In this document: positions 51,507 through 63,874 of the stretch, piece by piece
Numbering within the stretch: position 1 is the stretch's first letter
Layout of the letters: each line of letters starts with the position of its first letter
NCBI RefSeq assembly: GCF_001641265.1
Contig: NW_020167529.1
Coordinates: 521,001 to 585,000 of the forward strand
Source: Pseudogymnoascus destructans
Lineage: Eukaryota; Ascomycota; Leotiomycetes; Thelebolales; Thelebolaceae
Direction of reading: 5' to 3'
Length of the DNA: 64,000 nucleotides
Notes under the pieces: model-generated
What the model was told of the DNA's origin: nothing
What the model saw: only the letters and a program-made list of their open reading frames with translations
Databases searched by the model: none
Translations under genes and position numbers: made by a program

Positions 51507-53367
51507 TCAACAATGATGTAATTCCACTGCCCGACCCCTTTTCTTTGGCTTTTTGAAGGCTCGTTCAATCCCCTGAGATAGGGACGTATCTGGGGTAATG
51601 TCTCGCGAAGGGTTACGGCTTGACTGACTGTCAGCTGTCTCTATCAGAGACGCAGCATCATGGCTTGATTGGCGAGATAGATTATGGCTTTCCAACCCTT
51701 GTGAAAGTCCAGATTCCCCTAGCTCCGATTGCTCCAAGACCTCAAAATTCAAATCAGGGGGCAACTCATCAATAACTGAACAGATTCTTTTAAAGTGACC
51801 TGGAACCCATGTCTCGTAGACATTCTTAGTGAACCTATATGCCGTCCACTTCTCCTTGCCATCTAGTGCTGTAAAATCAAATTTATGAATCGGATGGCGG
51901 TAGAAGGTGGTTTGCTTTCCATCAATTATAGGGAAGTGGGCGTAGATTCTCACTGAGCTGTGATCGTGCGAGATTGAGAAGGCGAGAATTTCCTGATGAA
52001 GCTCCTTTTCGCGCTTTACTAGCCTGAAGAGTTCCACAATACTTCTCACCGCAATTGTCATGCTATGAGCATTCTGCCGGTCTGCTACATCGAGTGCCGC
52101 GGCACCGCATTTTACTTCGCAGGTTAGAAATGGAAAATACATCTGCCAAGTGGCCATGAAATAGGAGGCAAAAGTATCCGTGACCTCGCCCACGAAAGGC
52201 GTAAGCTTTTTGATTTGATCGTCAGAGAATGCAGATCGTCCAAACCCCACCGAATAATCAGGTTGTGGACGAGGACCGTAAAAAGGTATGGCACTATTCC
52301 AGCCTTCATTGACACTTTCATTTAAGGGCTTGAGATGTTTTGCACCATAGACTCTTAGGACTTGAGCGGATGGACATATCAGTGGGGAAATGTCTCGAAC
52401 AACCATAGCTTCGTTTCTTGCACGCACGCTCTCGCATGTTTCCTCAAACAGGTCGTCACGAAACAGTGTATCTCGAGGGACTGATTGCTCGGCCTCAAGT
52501 AGAGTTCGACAGAGACCCTTATTTGCATTTGTGATGCCCAAGTCGAACTTGCCCATAAAGCTACCCTTGGATGCAAGTACAGCCTCATAGCTGGGACGGG
52601 CGTAAGTGGCACTTTTAGCTTCTCTCGGCTTCTGATCGCTAGAGCTGGGCGCGGCAGAGCTGGCTTCCGATTGTTTGCGAAGTGAAGATGATGATTTCTG
52701 CCTTGCAAGTAGATGATTCATGTTCGCCTCCGGTACCCGATATCCCTCGCGCCACCTTTCTTCAAAAGCTTTGCTGATATCTTTCCTAGCGTGATCGTCT
52801 TGTTTGAAATATTCCTCGGGCCAGCAGCTTTCTCGTCTCCAATGATCAATTGGATTGATGCTGTACCTGGTGACGTTGCAGGCCGCCTCTTGACTAGATT
52901 TATTCCCGATAACCGAACTTGAAGCTGATGTTCGCGGTCGCTTCCGAACCGGCTTGGATTGAACGCCGCTTAATGGACCTTCGGATTCTCGTAGTCGTTT
53001 TCGATTCTCAGCTGTTAATAATTCCGATGGATTCTGTGGAGAGCTTGAGTTAGCTGTACAGTATCATAGAAGAAGAGGGACATGAGGGACATGCCTCTAC
53101 TTTGTTTGGAAACAAAGCTCGATGTTTTATTTCGGTATTTGTGTCCTCAGGTATGGTTCGTTTCTGGCGACGTTCTAAATTTTCTAAGCGCGCACTCTTG
53201 CGAGAAGGTAGTTGTGATCGTCCTTTCTCGACACCTTGAGGTCTCTTTCCTATCAACGATCAGTTGGAATACGTTATAAAGGCGAAGGATGACTTGCCGT
53301 GATCTTTTGGCGCCGAGGGTTGCCGCCCAACCTTTTGGACGTTTGGCTTTGGTTGACGAGGTGCCAT
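51507..53367 (-). CDS. DUF7924-type fungal protein
   Basis: Exons are 53298-53367, 53101-53249 and 51507-53033, giving 581 residues. The first intron uses a GCAAGT donor (GC-AG). The N-terminus is basic (MAPRQPKPNVQKVGRQ) with a likely nuclear-signal region (SRKSARLENLERRQKR). The conserved domain includes PDYSVGFGRSAFSDDQIKKL, YFPFLTCEVKCGAAALDVAD and EILAFSISHDHSSVRIYAHF. I recognise this as the DUF7924 domain found in many-copy fungal proteins; its fold around TCEVK recalls restriction-like nucleases, which is only a suggestion. The C-terminus is Ser-rich with basic KKPKKRGR. The gene looks intact. Confidence 0.85.
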
Positions 53368-54429
53368 ATCGACTGGAACGGCGAGGGGTAAGGCATGAAC
53401 TTATATTATGGCTGGATTTGAAACGGCAGAAGTTTGGCAAGCCAGAGATGCAAGGTGGAAGGCGGCGAGGATGGGAATCGACGGGAATTAAGCGTTGGCG
53501 CTATGCTGGATAAGGATTAGTCTCGAAGCCGAGGTCATCTGCCTGGTTGACCAAGAGCCCGATATCCAACCAGTCTGTAAGTGCAAGTATCCTCTGGAAC
53601 TTCCGCACTGTCATAGGGGCTGACTTGGCCCCGAGCTTCCCAGACTGGCTTTCACCTGCATGCTTGATGAAGTAGGGAATATGCCTGAGGTGTTAGGCAG
53701 TCAAGATCGGGCGAAAATCACGTGACAGACCTATATGTCGATTGATGATCATACACGTGCATCCTAAACAGAGCATCCTCTGCTCATGCGAAGGGTTTTG
53801 AGATCCTCTTGGCGCATAGTACATTACATGGTTGAATGTGCCAGGAGGAGTTGTGACCAAGGCGTTATCCCAAGTTTTGCAGCCTGAAGGTGTTGGTGCC
53901 CGAGTGCGTCAGGGTGTTTCCGTTTAGTATCGGGGTGGGTGCTGAGCAAGTCACATGGCATTAGGCCCCACCATGGCAAACCACGGTTACTTCTTGCAAA
54001 TGAATAAACTTATCAACCTCTCAAATGAAGAGATCAGAGGCACATCCAAGATCCGTTCTGAGCAAGAATAATGACTCAGTCTTATTGCACGACGAGCTCC
54101 GCCAACATAAGTCACCCTGAGCTACGCTGAGGACAACTGGCTAGACATAGTTTCGTTCTGCGGCATATTTCCAGCAGATTCACGACTCCTTACGCTACGC
54201 CTACTTCCATATTACGGTATTGTGCCCGGAGAAAGCAAACAGGTTATTCGCGCCTTAATCAGTTGCTCCGCAGCCTTCATCAAGGGTATTCAATAATACG
54301 CTATACACCGAGAGATTCTCTACTACTTGTGGCGCAACCAACAAAGGGCTCCGGATTTATCATGTCAGAACAGGTTTGACCAGGTCTATGAACTCTAAAT
54401 ATAAGACCCTGAGCTGATTTATGACTAGC
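53368..54429. other. Intergenic with a terminal-exon remnant (53511-53684, -)
   Basis: A minus-strand reading at 53511-53684 follows a good branch and acceptor (CTAACACCTCAG) and is protein-like (contains IPYFIKHAGESQSGKLGAKS and LTDWLDIGLLVNQADDLGFE). No upstream exon was found, so it may be a remnant. The rest has no supported gene. Confidence 0.4.
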
Positions 54430-54658
54430 AGGAGGCCACCTCAATAGCCAAAACCGGAGATTATATAGATAAACTCAAAATATTTGAGGCGACGGAAACG
54501 GACAGAATCCTGTATGCGAAGGGCCACGAAATCATCATCTTCCACCCAAAGAACAAAGAGGAGCAGTGGCGCTATCAGCCAGAACCGGAGGAAAAGATCA
54601 CTGTTACTGCTGGATACGCAGTCCGGGCAGTGAAGACGTGGGTGGCGTGGAGTCAATG
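54430..54658 (+). CDS. Possible terminal exon of an unknown gene
   Basis: A plus-strand frame from about 54430 to the TGA at 54656-54658 reads EATSIAKTGDYIDKLKIFEA and further charged sequence. An acceptor (CTAGCAG) lies at its start. It overlaps the 3' end of the opposite-strand gene (from 54604) tail to tail. The upstream exon is unclear, with a possible piece at 54310-54380. No family is recognised. Confidence 0.35.
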
Positions 54659-55837
54659 AATTGCACGAGTTGACTTCCAGCGAGTTGGCTCATCGATATC
54701 ACGACTATAGCATCCTCGAGAGGGTTGCTGGGGAATGCTACACCAAAACAATGTGTCGCAACACCTCCATCCCATAGACAGCTCGTCTTGATGGCATTGG
54801 AAAGGTGCGGGCCGCAGATATACTCCAGTTGACTAGTGAGTAGTCCGGAGTATTTGTAGAATTCTATGTATGAAAGTTAGTTTGGCCATGTGAATATTGA
54901 CACCTCTTTCTTACCTCGTGGCAAATATAAAACTGGCATAAATATTAGATTTCCCTGTTCTTGCGCCATCCCGTTGTCGAGTTGTTCTTTGTATGGGCTA
55001 TGTGAGCTGCCAGCAGCCTTGGGATTCCACGTGCCGATATGCGGCTCTGATGAGGCTACAATTTTTTTATAATGTTAGAAGCGCTTTTTGCACTTTGATT
55101 GCCATTGCTTACGTGTTGATGTATGTATTTGATTTTCAAGCCGCGCCTGGCTGCCGGTAGATGGGTTACTAGTGGCTATGGCGAAAGTTAGTTCTTCCAT
55201 TCTTCGCGCAATCCACGTACTCACCAACCATAAATTCACTATATTGAAGTGAATTTTGAAGTGCTTCATCAGTCCGTAACTTCTGCAGTGTATCTCGAAT
55301 AACTGGCGGCCAATTCTGGGTTGAACCTAGTTCAATACTGTCGATAAGGCACTCAAATATATCCTTCCCCATGAGACCAGCTGCCCATGACGTAGGTGTA
55401 TAGGAAGCCGCCCATGCAACTACCCCATCTGGACTAAGTGTCTTAAGTCTCTCACATCTCAGTCGCGTGGCTGCTTTTCTTGACCTCACCTCATCGGAAT
55501 CAAATTCCGAAACTTTAGGCCCCGTAAATATGAGAACGATATTTCTTCTAAAGACTGCCGGACGCTCTAGTTTCCCATGGTCAATCAAGTGTGCAATAGT
55601 TGATTGAGCTTGAGATCTCAATTTTCTACTCGCTTTCCATGCTTCATCCTCACGGGACGGCCTGAATGATCCAGTCTTCGTCTGGACAGTAGCCGCTGCA
55701 TCCGAGAGCTTCATGCCCAGCACGTCCAACGCGCGTAAGTCGTCCTTCGCGAATGGTATGTCATTTAACCCCGCTATCCAAGACTCCAAGTCTCGGACTA
55801 AGCTACTCAACTGAGCGATGGCGATTGCAGTGGACAT
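54604..55837 (-). CDS. Fungal protein of unknown function, four exons
   Basis: Exons are 55225-55837, 55113-55175, 54915-55055 and 54604-54863; all phases agree, giving 358 residues. It starts MSTAIAIAQLSSLVRDLESW. Blocks include FRRNIVLIFTGPKVSEFDSDEVRSR and, near the C-terminus, EYICGPHLSNAIKTSCLWDGG and VVISMSQLAGSQLVQFIDS. No transmembrane helix or named domain is recognised. Regular introns and a clean frame suggest a real, intact gene. Confidence 0.75.
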
Positions 55838-56685
55838 GGCGGGATACTACTGTGACTGGAATGCTGTATATTTGAGACTGTGCGGCGCAGAATAATGGCA
55901 AATTACCCTACGGGCCTTCTTTATGTGTGCAGAATGTTGGGAACAAACATTGTGTTGGACCCAAGTTGTGTGTCGCATGAGTTGGGCAGCAGAATAAGCG
56001 AGGGGTTAGGCACCCACGGTTCAATGTCCAATTAGCGAGTCCCAAAAACGACGTGAGCAAAAGTAATGCATTGTTAAATTATGCGGCGCATGATATTAGC
56101 ATTGCAAAGCTTGTGCGCACTTCATAATCCGCGTTGCATTAGACATCGGTTTCTCACTCATGCATTTCTGGCTTATACCACCATCTTCCAATCACGATGC
56201 CATCCTGGTTGTTCAGAGGCCAGTGCGCTCCACTTCAATTGAGTTCCTCTTGCTGCTTTGGGGATGAGAATTGGGAAAGTGGACTCTTCCAACCAACGTG
56301 CTCTGTGAATCGATCTCGCCAGCATCTCCCCCAACACTGTCTTGCAGATATGTGCTTCTCCTGCGTCGTTTGCATGCACCCTTGAACCTTTTTGATTTTT
56401 GAATCGGCCAATGCATGATGCTGCAACCATGGGCTGCTGGTGATCCTGAACCGAAGAAGAATCAGCTTCCCTCATCCCCCCGGCCGTTGTTGGTTTGTAG
56501 AGAGGGGTTGATCTTTCGTTGACAGGATGGCGAAAGAATTGAGGAATATATAAGGGCGTGCGATTCCCCGGAAGTTCAATCACAACCTCTGCAGTCTTCA
56601 AATAATCACTCATCCACAAGCTTCTTACTTTTGTCCATATTTCCCAACTCTCATATCAAGCACCTACCAACACTCTACGTTGATC
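55838..56685. promoter_or_regulatory. Divergent upstream region with TATA-like box
   Basis: A TATA-like AATATATAAGG at about 56542-56552 lies 135 bp before the AAA ATPase start and may be its core promoter. A 148-codon minus-strand frame at 56173-56619 spans the same stretch and is probably chance, though it cannot be excluded. Confidence 0.45.
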
Positions 56686-58984
56686 ATGGCTCCAACAGAG
56701 ATGATTCAAGTCGGCCTTCCACTGCACAGTCCACGGCCAGCCACCCCACCCAGTACCCCGACGATGAGCGATAAGGATGCTAGTGAGATTTTCGCCGCTA
56801 TGAAAATGCAACCCATGTCTCCAGACCCTCATTGTCGTCAGTCTGAATTGTTGCCTTTCGCCCAACAGTTCTTAGACTTTCTCAAGTCTCTCAATTCTAC
56901 GCAGAGCGCCCCTGCAGTACCCGCTGCTGCAGACGAAGTTAAAGCCGAAGACCCTCCAGAGACATACATGACAGTCAATGAAGTGTAAGTCTTCCTGTCG
57001 CTGAGGCCTTCCCCTGGCTCACAAGATACTGGTGCAGTTGGGATGAAAAGTCGTGCAAGTATGTCATCGAGGAACAACACCAACCGGAAGAAAAAGTTGA
57101 TAGACTGGATCGATACGTTTTCATAGAGCGCAGGCGTATTAGTTGGTATGTCCTCCCCACAAATAGTACCTGCTAACGGAAGTTTCCAGTCAAGAAAACC
57201 GAAATACCAGTGGTCTATATTGACATCAAGTCGAAATTGCTCCGAGATACCTTGAGAGTTATACTTGCACAAGCTCCTGAGATTAGTCTCAACGAGGAAA
57301 GCCTCTCCGTAAGCATGCCCTATCCAACAATCACGATCGACTTTCTCACTTCTTCAAAAGGTCGAGCAAAATATCCTCTTCCACTATCTCCCAGATCTTG
57401 AGGCGTCCCGCAAATGGAATCGCGTTGATCCCCAGGACAGCATCATCCGGGAGCACATTGCCCTCCTTATCGATCATATTAATTTATCCTACAAGGATAC
57501 GAAAGTACGGCTTGTCTCATTGCTGAAAACGGGAGAGATAACTTACGATCTACTCCCGTTTCTTTTCAAGCCAAACGAATTTGTGTATACCACTTGCCGC
57601 GGGACGAAAAGCCCACGATGCATCAGATTCGAATCTGGCGAAGCGAAAGTAACCACAGATGGAGTTGAATATTTCCACATCAAAGGAAAGTATTTGGAAT
57701 TTGACGGGAAGATGCTTGGGAAAGTTCCAATCGAAACTGCAATTCTCGGGTTCCGCGGATCGAAAAATATCAACTCTCTCGAGGCATTTCCTCTCCAATA
57801 CCACGATACAGAGAAGAGCATCAGAGAAACACTTGTCAAATGCGGTCGCAAGTTCTGCTTCTCTTTAATCGGGACCCAACATCGGCAATATAGAGGCAGG
57901 GCCTTTCAGATGAAGAAAAAGAAACCCGTTGAGATATTTATCAACAGTAGAATTATGGTTGATGCCGCATCATTTCAGGAGATCAATCCCAACTACACCA
58001 GACCAAGCATCTTCAAGAGCTCTGACAGTATTGATTTGTGGCTGATATTAGATGCGGCTTCTAGCAACCAGATCGATAAATCGGCTATGAAGAGCAGTAT
58101 GGACCTTGATGCGCTGACCGATGAAGATTTTCTAATCTGTAGCCCGACTGTGCTGGGCTTCAGTCTGAATGACAAATTATGGTGTAAGACATGTGCTCTG
58201 CTGTCGCGACATTGCTGATCACGTACTAGTGGAATTTGCGGTTGCAGACATTTCGGAAATTTCCTGGAATGAGTCACTCTTCAATCAAGTGGCTATACCG
58301 TCTAGGTCAAAGAAGCTCATTGAAGCTCTGACCACGTTCCAGTCTGGTGGACAAGCTAAATATACGTTTGATGATTTTGTGGAGGGAAAAGGCCGTGGCT
58401 TGATTATGCTACTCTAGTATGTTCACGGTAGTAACGATCGACATGTATAAGTCTAACATCCTCGATAGTGGTCCACCAGGTGTAGGAAAGACAATGACAG
58501 CAGAAGGACTGTCGGAACACCTCAAGAGGCCTCTGTACACAGTAAGCACTTCCACATCAATCTGGCACAGATTTGTACTGACTTAGTGAGGTCTCTGCCG
58601 GAAACTTAAGCAAGGATGCGAAACATCTCGAGGTGCAATTGTGTGAGATGTTTGAAGTTGCAGAAAACTGGAAAGCTTTACTTCTCCTCGATGAAGCTGA
58701 CGACTTTCTGTGCAAGCGCTCATATGACTCTAATCACAACTCTCTCGTCTCGGTCTTTTTACGGAAGCTCGAGTATTATAAGGGCATTATGTTACTTACC
58801 ACGAACCGGGTCAGAGACTTTGATGAAGCAGTGCAGAGCAGAATACACATTGGTGTTAAGTACAGCCCCTTAGGCGTTGATACGAGAAAAGCGATCTGGA
58901 GGAGCTTTCTCGAGAGGGCAAAAACAGAGAACGGGAATGCAGCGTATAGTGACAAGCAGTTGAACATCCTGGCCAAGCACAGTC
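56686..58984 (+). pseudogene. Fungal AAA ATPase truncated by element C
   Basis: It starts MAPTEMIQVGLPLHSPRPAT. About seven introns are inferred, for example 57309-57360, GTAAGA...CTAG near 58185-58228 and GTATGT...GATAG near 58420-58468. The N-terminal domain (VYIDIKSKLLRDTLRVILAQ, LLPFLFKPNEFVYTTC) is typical of fungal DUF7025-AAA proteins. The ATPase part has Walker A GPPGVGKT, Walker B LLLLDEADDF and the sensor/arginine-finger region TTNRVRDFDEAVQSRI. Coding ends abruptly at ILAKHS where element C begins. The C-terminal lid is not found after the element. One splice junction near 57145-57188 is uncertain. Likely loss of function. Confidence 0.85.
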
Positions 58985-59329
58985 TTAGGCTGCGCACTAC
59001 TCGCTCAATACTCGGCTCACTCGCTCAGTGGGTTACTCAGCTGGGTGAGTAGCTGAACCTTTTACTCGACTCGGTGAGTGAGGTCAATACTCAGTTACTC
59101 TGTAAAAACCCGGTGAGTACTCGGCTATCACGTGTAAGATTTATGCATCATGTGAACAGTCCCTCATACGATTAAAACTGTTTTATGGTTAAGTTAAAGT
59201 ATTACATCTATTAGCATCACTCTCGCCATCTCTAGTAAGCTGTGAGAACGAATCATGTATATTCCTCTATCTAAGTACCATGATTATCAGAAGATTATTA
59301 GAACGCTATTATCTATTATATATGCTTAA

Positions 59330-60260
59330 GAACATCCCTCCACCTTGCTTGATGAGGCCGGCCAGACCTACTAATACCTAAAGTATTTATAGGGTCTTGA
59401 TGAGGATCCTCGACTGAGCGGAACGAGCTATGAGTCAAGATAACTGTGTATAGAACTTGTTCATAAAATGTCTCTTGTGTGAGAATATGATCTTATTATA
59501 GGTATTAACCTACATAATTCTGGTAATAATCTGGTAATCCTTACTTGTTGAGGTTGCATTTGATTGATTCGCATTTGATAGAGACTATCCTTCCCATCTG
59601 TGACTTCTTTTTGCAAATGTCTGATGCAAGATGTGTTGCCATAGACTTTGGGCCAGCAGACTTGATTGCAGGATGCGTAAGGGCCTTCGAACAATAAGTA
59701 CAAATAACACATGGTTCTCCAGAAAGCCGGTCTGCTCCTTGGTGATAACTTCTCCAGTATTGAGAACTCCAGTTGGTTGAATCCCATGCAATCTTCATAA
59801 GGAGTTTTGTAGTATGATCTGAGTGTTGTTCATACCATCGTGATAGCTTCCACCACTCAATGAATATATCGTGTGTATCCTTAGTCTATTTGACGAATTG
59901 GTTTAACTTGCCAATATATTCAAGGCCTGCAGGGACTTTGTAAGGATGCCTGTCCCTCAGTGATTGAGTCGGGCAGGTTACAGTCACATGATAAGAGTTA
60001 AGGCAGGTTAGCTGAGTCGGACCCGTTTCGGGTACTTAAGGAGATTGACCCAACGGGGGTTCCTCTCTTCATCTTTTTTGTATCCTTCGTAGTAGACCTA
60101 TAGGATAGCATCCGTTTAGCCTCTGACTCGCACTCTCATATGCTATTACTGTGAGCTGGGTGCCCTGTGTCCTTACAGACTTGATTTAATGAGGATAGTC
60201 GTTGAGAAGACGGAAAAGAGTCTGAGAATACTGTCAGAATCAAACAACTCTGAGTATTGA
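59330..60260 (-). pseudogene. Transposase remnant in left half of element C
   Basis: It carries the same BED-finger fragment (VICTYCSKALTHPAIKSAGP, 59541-59798), deletion junction (about 59400) and LTR interruption as element B. The acidic-protein C-terminus remnant follows at about 60390-60890. Confidence 0.85.
59934..60182 (+). mobile_element. Solo LTR in element C (59939-60177)
   Basis: 239 bp, TGTAAGGATGCC to GTGTCCTTACA, flanked by GACTT at 59934-59938 and 60178-60182. It is the same insertion as solo LTR 2 in element B, seen on the other strand. Confidence 0.95.
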
Positions 60261-60954
60261 GATGGCATTTGGCAAATTGCTCGATTATCAGAAGGTTACC
60301 AGAAGTCTGGCTACGATGAAGTACTTAAATACCTGGTTTTCCAACGCGAAAGGTACTCCAGCGCTATAACTTTAGCAACTCAAGTTCTCCTCTACTCTAG
60401 CTCCAGGAACAACATATCCTGTGCAGCTGATACCTTAGCCCACTTTTCCTTATCAAACTTCTTAGAGTAGACAAGTAAGAACGCCTCTTTGAAGCTAGAA
60501 CTATGAGTGGATATTTGCAACCATCCATTGTCGACAAGATTGTAAGACTTTGGGTACCACTGCACAGGTCCTGGTAATTAGGCCCACTTTCCAAACTGCC
60601 TGCTCGTACAAACAGAAATATTTATGTGGTGGGATAACCTCGTGAAAAGTGCTATAATAAACAATTAGTATTGCCAGAAGATTGCTAGGATGATCAGAGA
60701 CGTACCCTTCCTCTACATCAATCCACGGCATATACTCAAAGAGACGCTCAGGCTTCTTTCTCAGCTTTCCAGCCTTTCTCGTATATGAGTGGATACAGCT
60801 ATCCCAGAAATGTTGCCACTTGCGGAAATTGGACTCTTCATGGGCCTATCAACTATTAGTATCACCAGATGATTACCAGATTATGAGGTAGCATACATCA
60901 ATGTGCGCTTGAGTTAAGAGAGCCTAGGAAGAGCAATTTCCTGGTCTATCAGCG

Positions 60955-61695
60955 ATGGCTCGTGATATACTTTGTATTCCTGCTGCTGAGTCTGGAGTTG
61001 AGCGAGTCTTTAGTGCCGCAAGGGACGTATGTGGCCACCGACGTGGTCAACTTAATCCTGAGACGATTAAGAGTATTATGCTTATATATTACTCTCGACA
61101 ATACAAGAATCGTCAAGGTCATCGTGACAAGCTTGCAGATATGATGGACGTCGTTGATATGACTGAGGAGCAAGTCGAAGAAGAGTATGAGGCACAACGA
61201 CAACGGATGTGCAATTCTATCGAGTTACAATATATCAGCGATGAAGAAGAACCACGATCAAATACACATATCCGAGAGACATATTCAAAGGTACAATATC
61301 CTCCGTTTAATCCTCAGCGGCCACAGCAACAGCAAGACTTATCACAAGCTGCACATGAAGAACGACAAATGCGCTACCAACAAGGTGAAGAAAGAGATAG
61401 GGCTGACCGTCTTAACGAGACCTTATACGACATCCCAGATGACGATATCCCAGATAATGAAGATATAAGAGAAGATGGTAATAATGAGGAGCCTATACTT
61501 CCAACTATTCATGACGATGAAGATAAGGATATGCCGTCCTCGCCACCAACGCCTATCCAACGCCCTCGGAAGACTGGAAGAGATCTACTTGATATCTTTC
61601 AAGCTACTCGTCAAGACCCTATAAATACTTTAGGTATTAGTAGGTCTGGCCGGCCTCATCAAGCAAGGTGGAAAGATGTTCTTGAGCATATATAA
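60955..61695 (+). pseudogene. Transposase C-terminal exon in right half of element C
   Basis: The 246-residue frame (MARDILCIPAAESGVERVFS onward) is identical to the last exon of the element A transposase. All upstream exons are missing, so it is a fragment. Confidence 0.93.
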
Positions 61696-62032
61696 TATAG
61701 TGTTCTGATAATCTTCTGATAATCGTGGTACTTAGATAGAGGAATATACGTGATTCGTTCTCACAGCTTATTAGAGATGGTAGAGTGATGCTGATAAATG
61801 TAATACTTTAAGTTAACTTACAACTGTAACCATAAAACAGTATTAATCGTATGAGGGACTGTTCACGTAATGCATATATCTTACACGTGACAGCCGAGTA
61901 CTCACTGGGTTTTTACAGAGTAACTGAGTATTGGCCTCACTCACCGAGTCGAGTGAAAGGTTCAGCTACTCACCCAGCTGAGTAACCCACTGAGTGAGTG
62001 AGCCGAGTATTGGGCGAGTAGTGCGCAGCCTA

Positions 62033-62490
62033 CTAGGAACCCAAGAGATGGTTCTATGGGATTCTCTTACATTCGCTACATGATTAGCAAGCTAGTTGTG
62101 GGTCGCACTTGATTTCTAATACATTTAGCAAGCCTGGTTAGTCATGGAAAGTCATGGAAAATGAGAGAACTACACTCCTTTGGCATAAATATGCCCTTTC
62201 CTTAAGAAAGGGCAAGCAGGCAATACAGTAAATCAACTAGCACATACTTCCACGTCTTTTACAAGCTTCCCAAGCATTAATCTTGTTATTCTTTGTTTCT
62301 AAAAAGTCAGTGAGGTGCTAACCTCTGACTTATCCCTGAGTTCTCAGACTCAACATTTGTTACAACTTGTCTAAACCACTTCACTACATCATACACCTGA
62401 TTGCTGCGTTGTGGAATAGTCTAAGCTACAACCCAGTGTGTCATCCCTTCCTTGGGTGGCTAGATTCTCACATCTGGTGCACCCACCATT
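62033..62490. repeat. Dispersed repeat shared with 41936-42410
   Basis: Closely similar, in reverse orientation, to the repeat in the gypsy 3' region. It begins directly at the end of element C and ends at the mariner coding region (about 62490). Confidence 0.75.
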
Positions 62491-63389
62491 ACACTTCCCT
62501 CCGTTTAATGGTGTATAGCCGTCAACCTGATCCTTGAGATAATCAAAGGCATTTTCAATAGGGTGCAAATTGGGAGAGTTTGGAGGCCAAAATTTCACTC
62601 TATAGATTCCCTCCTTCTTCATATAATCTTCCAATGACTGGTGAGCCTTCAAATGAAGACTTACATTATCATCCACAAACTATACTCGTTTTGTAGGATG
62701 TAAAGCCTTTACTTTTTGAAAGTAGGGCAAGAGAAGAGGAATAAGAACCATCTCTCGATATAGAAACCAATCAATCCCGCCCTTTGAAACTTCTTGCCCT
62801 TCTGATTGCTGTCCTCTACTCCATGTCTCTATATCTCCAAACTCTTGTGAAGCAACTCGTGCCTTTTTCCATTTGCTTTTGCCATTCCGAATATCTGCAT
62901 TTAGAGTTTCCATATATCCGTACTCAAGAGTTCCAACTGTTGTTGCTCTAACAAGTTCATTCTCTGCTTTTGATTTCCAATATGCATTTATCTCTCATAG
63001 TTTCTGCACATGTATCTGCTTCTCTTCTATACTTTCAGGAATCCATGAACGAGAAGGGCGTAAGATAGAGGTTTCTGAACTCATTGCTCCCCAAAACATA
63101 ACTTGAAATAAAGATTTCTCCTGTTGAATTGCCATGCTCTCTGCTGTTTGACCCCGTTAAAGTGTTATCCGTCATTTCTTATGTGGATTCCCTCTGAAAT
63201 TGATATATGATTCGTCTGAGAAAATAAAAATTGATCCAGCTTGAAGTTCGGATAGTGCCCATTTGCAGAATTTCCATCGTACTGAAGGAATGATATTATC
63301 CAAGTAGGCCTTGAGGCAGATGTTTTTCCGTACAATAGGTTGTGGAATTTCAACACTTGAGTGATTCTTTGCAACTCGTTCGACAATTG

Positions 63390-63874
63390 ATCGTTGTTAC
63401 GACGGAACAAGAAGGCTGGCCAACTACAGGACAGGAAGGAGGGAGGTCGCATGAGACCGGCCCTGGTACCTGGAGGCGCAGCAGGGAATAGTAGTTCCGA
63501 AAGTATCACGTGACGGACTCGCAGGATGATGAGAAGAGTCCTAAGAGTCCAGGACTCCGAGAACTCGAGTGAGTTCCCAGGAGTCCACTAGGCACGTGAT
63601 GGACTCGCAGGATGATGAGAAGAGTCCTAAGAGTCCAGGACTCCGAGGACTCGAGTGAGTTCCCAAGAGTCCACTAGGCACGACGCCACTATATAAGTAG
63701 ATAGTATTTCCTTAGATAGGAGCTTCGTGCTCAACTCAATACAGTATTTGTTATATACTAGTAACGTGTTACTTGAAGCCTTTGTGTCTGATCCCCTGCC
63801 TCCTCTGATAAGTAAACCTTTACGCAAGAGAACCTCTGTGTCTTCTATCGTTTAGAAGTCAGCGTTACAATCGT
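63390..63874. mobile_element. Solo LTR (63395-63869) nested in the mariner pseudogene
   Basis: The 475-bp unit starts TGTTACGACGG and ends GTCAGCGTTACA, flanked by ATCGT at 63390-63394 and 63870-63874. A TATA-like box (CTATATAAG, about 63691) and two 86-bp tandem repeats are inside. The mariner frame continues on both sides. Confidence 0.93.
63510..63681 (+). repeat. Two tandem 86-bp repeats inside the solo LTR
   Basis: Units 63510-63595 and 63596-63681 are nearly identical and each starts GTGAYGGACTCGCAGG. Upstream of a TATA-like box they may act as enhancer-type repeats. Confidence 0.9.

Larger units (their letters stand above)
58985..62032. mobile_element. Element C: chimeric fold-back of B-like and A-like halves
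   Basis: The left half (58985 to about 60926) is the reverse complement of element B from 34661 to about 32720. It includes the same internal deletion and the same solo LTR. The right half (about 60926-62032) is the reverse complement of element A 14002-15107. The join is AGAGCCTAGGAAGAGC. Both outer ends are therefore the same (transposase-side) terminus and form about 420-bp inverted arms. Flanking 8-mers GCACAGTC and CTAGGAAC do not match, so this is not a simple insertion. Confidence 0.92.

Noticed and set aside
56173..56619. 148-codon minus-strand gene upstream of the AAA ATPase
   Set aside because: No recognised motif, and it covers the likely TATA box of the AAA gene; kept only as a remark.
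62033..62400. Element C as a simple hAT insertion with target duplication
   Set aside because: The flanking 8-mers GCACAGTC and CTAGGAAC do not match, and the halves come from different copies.
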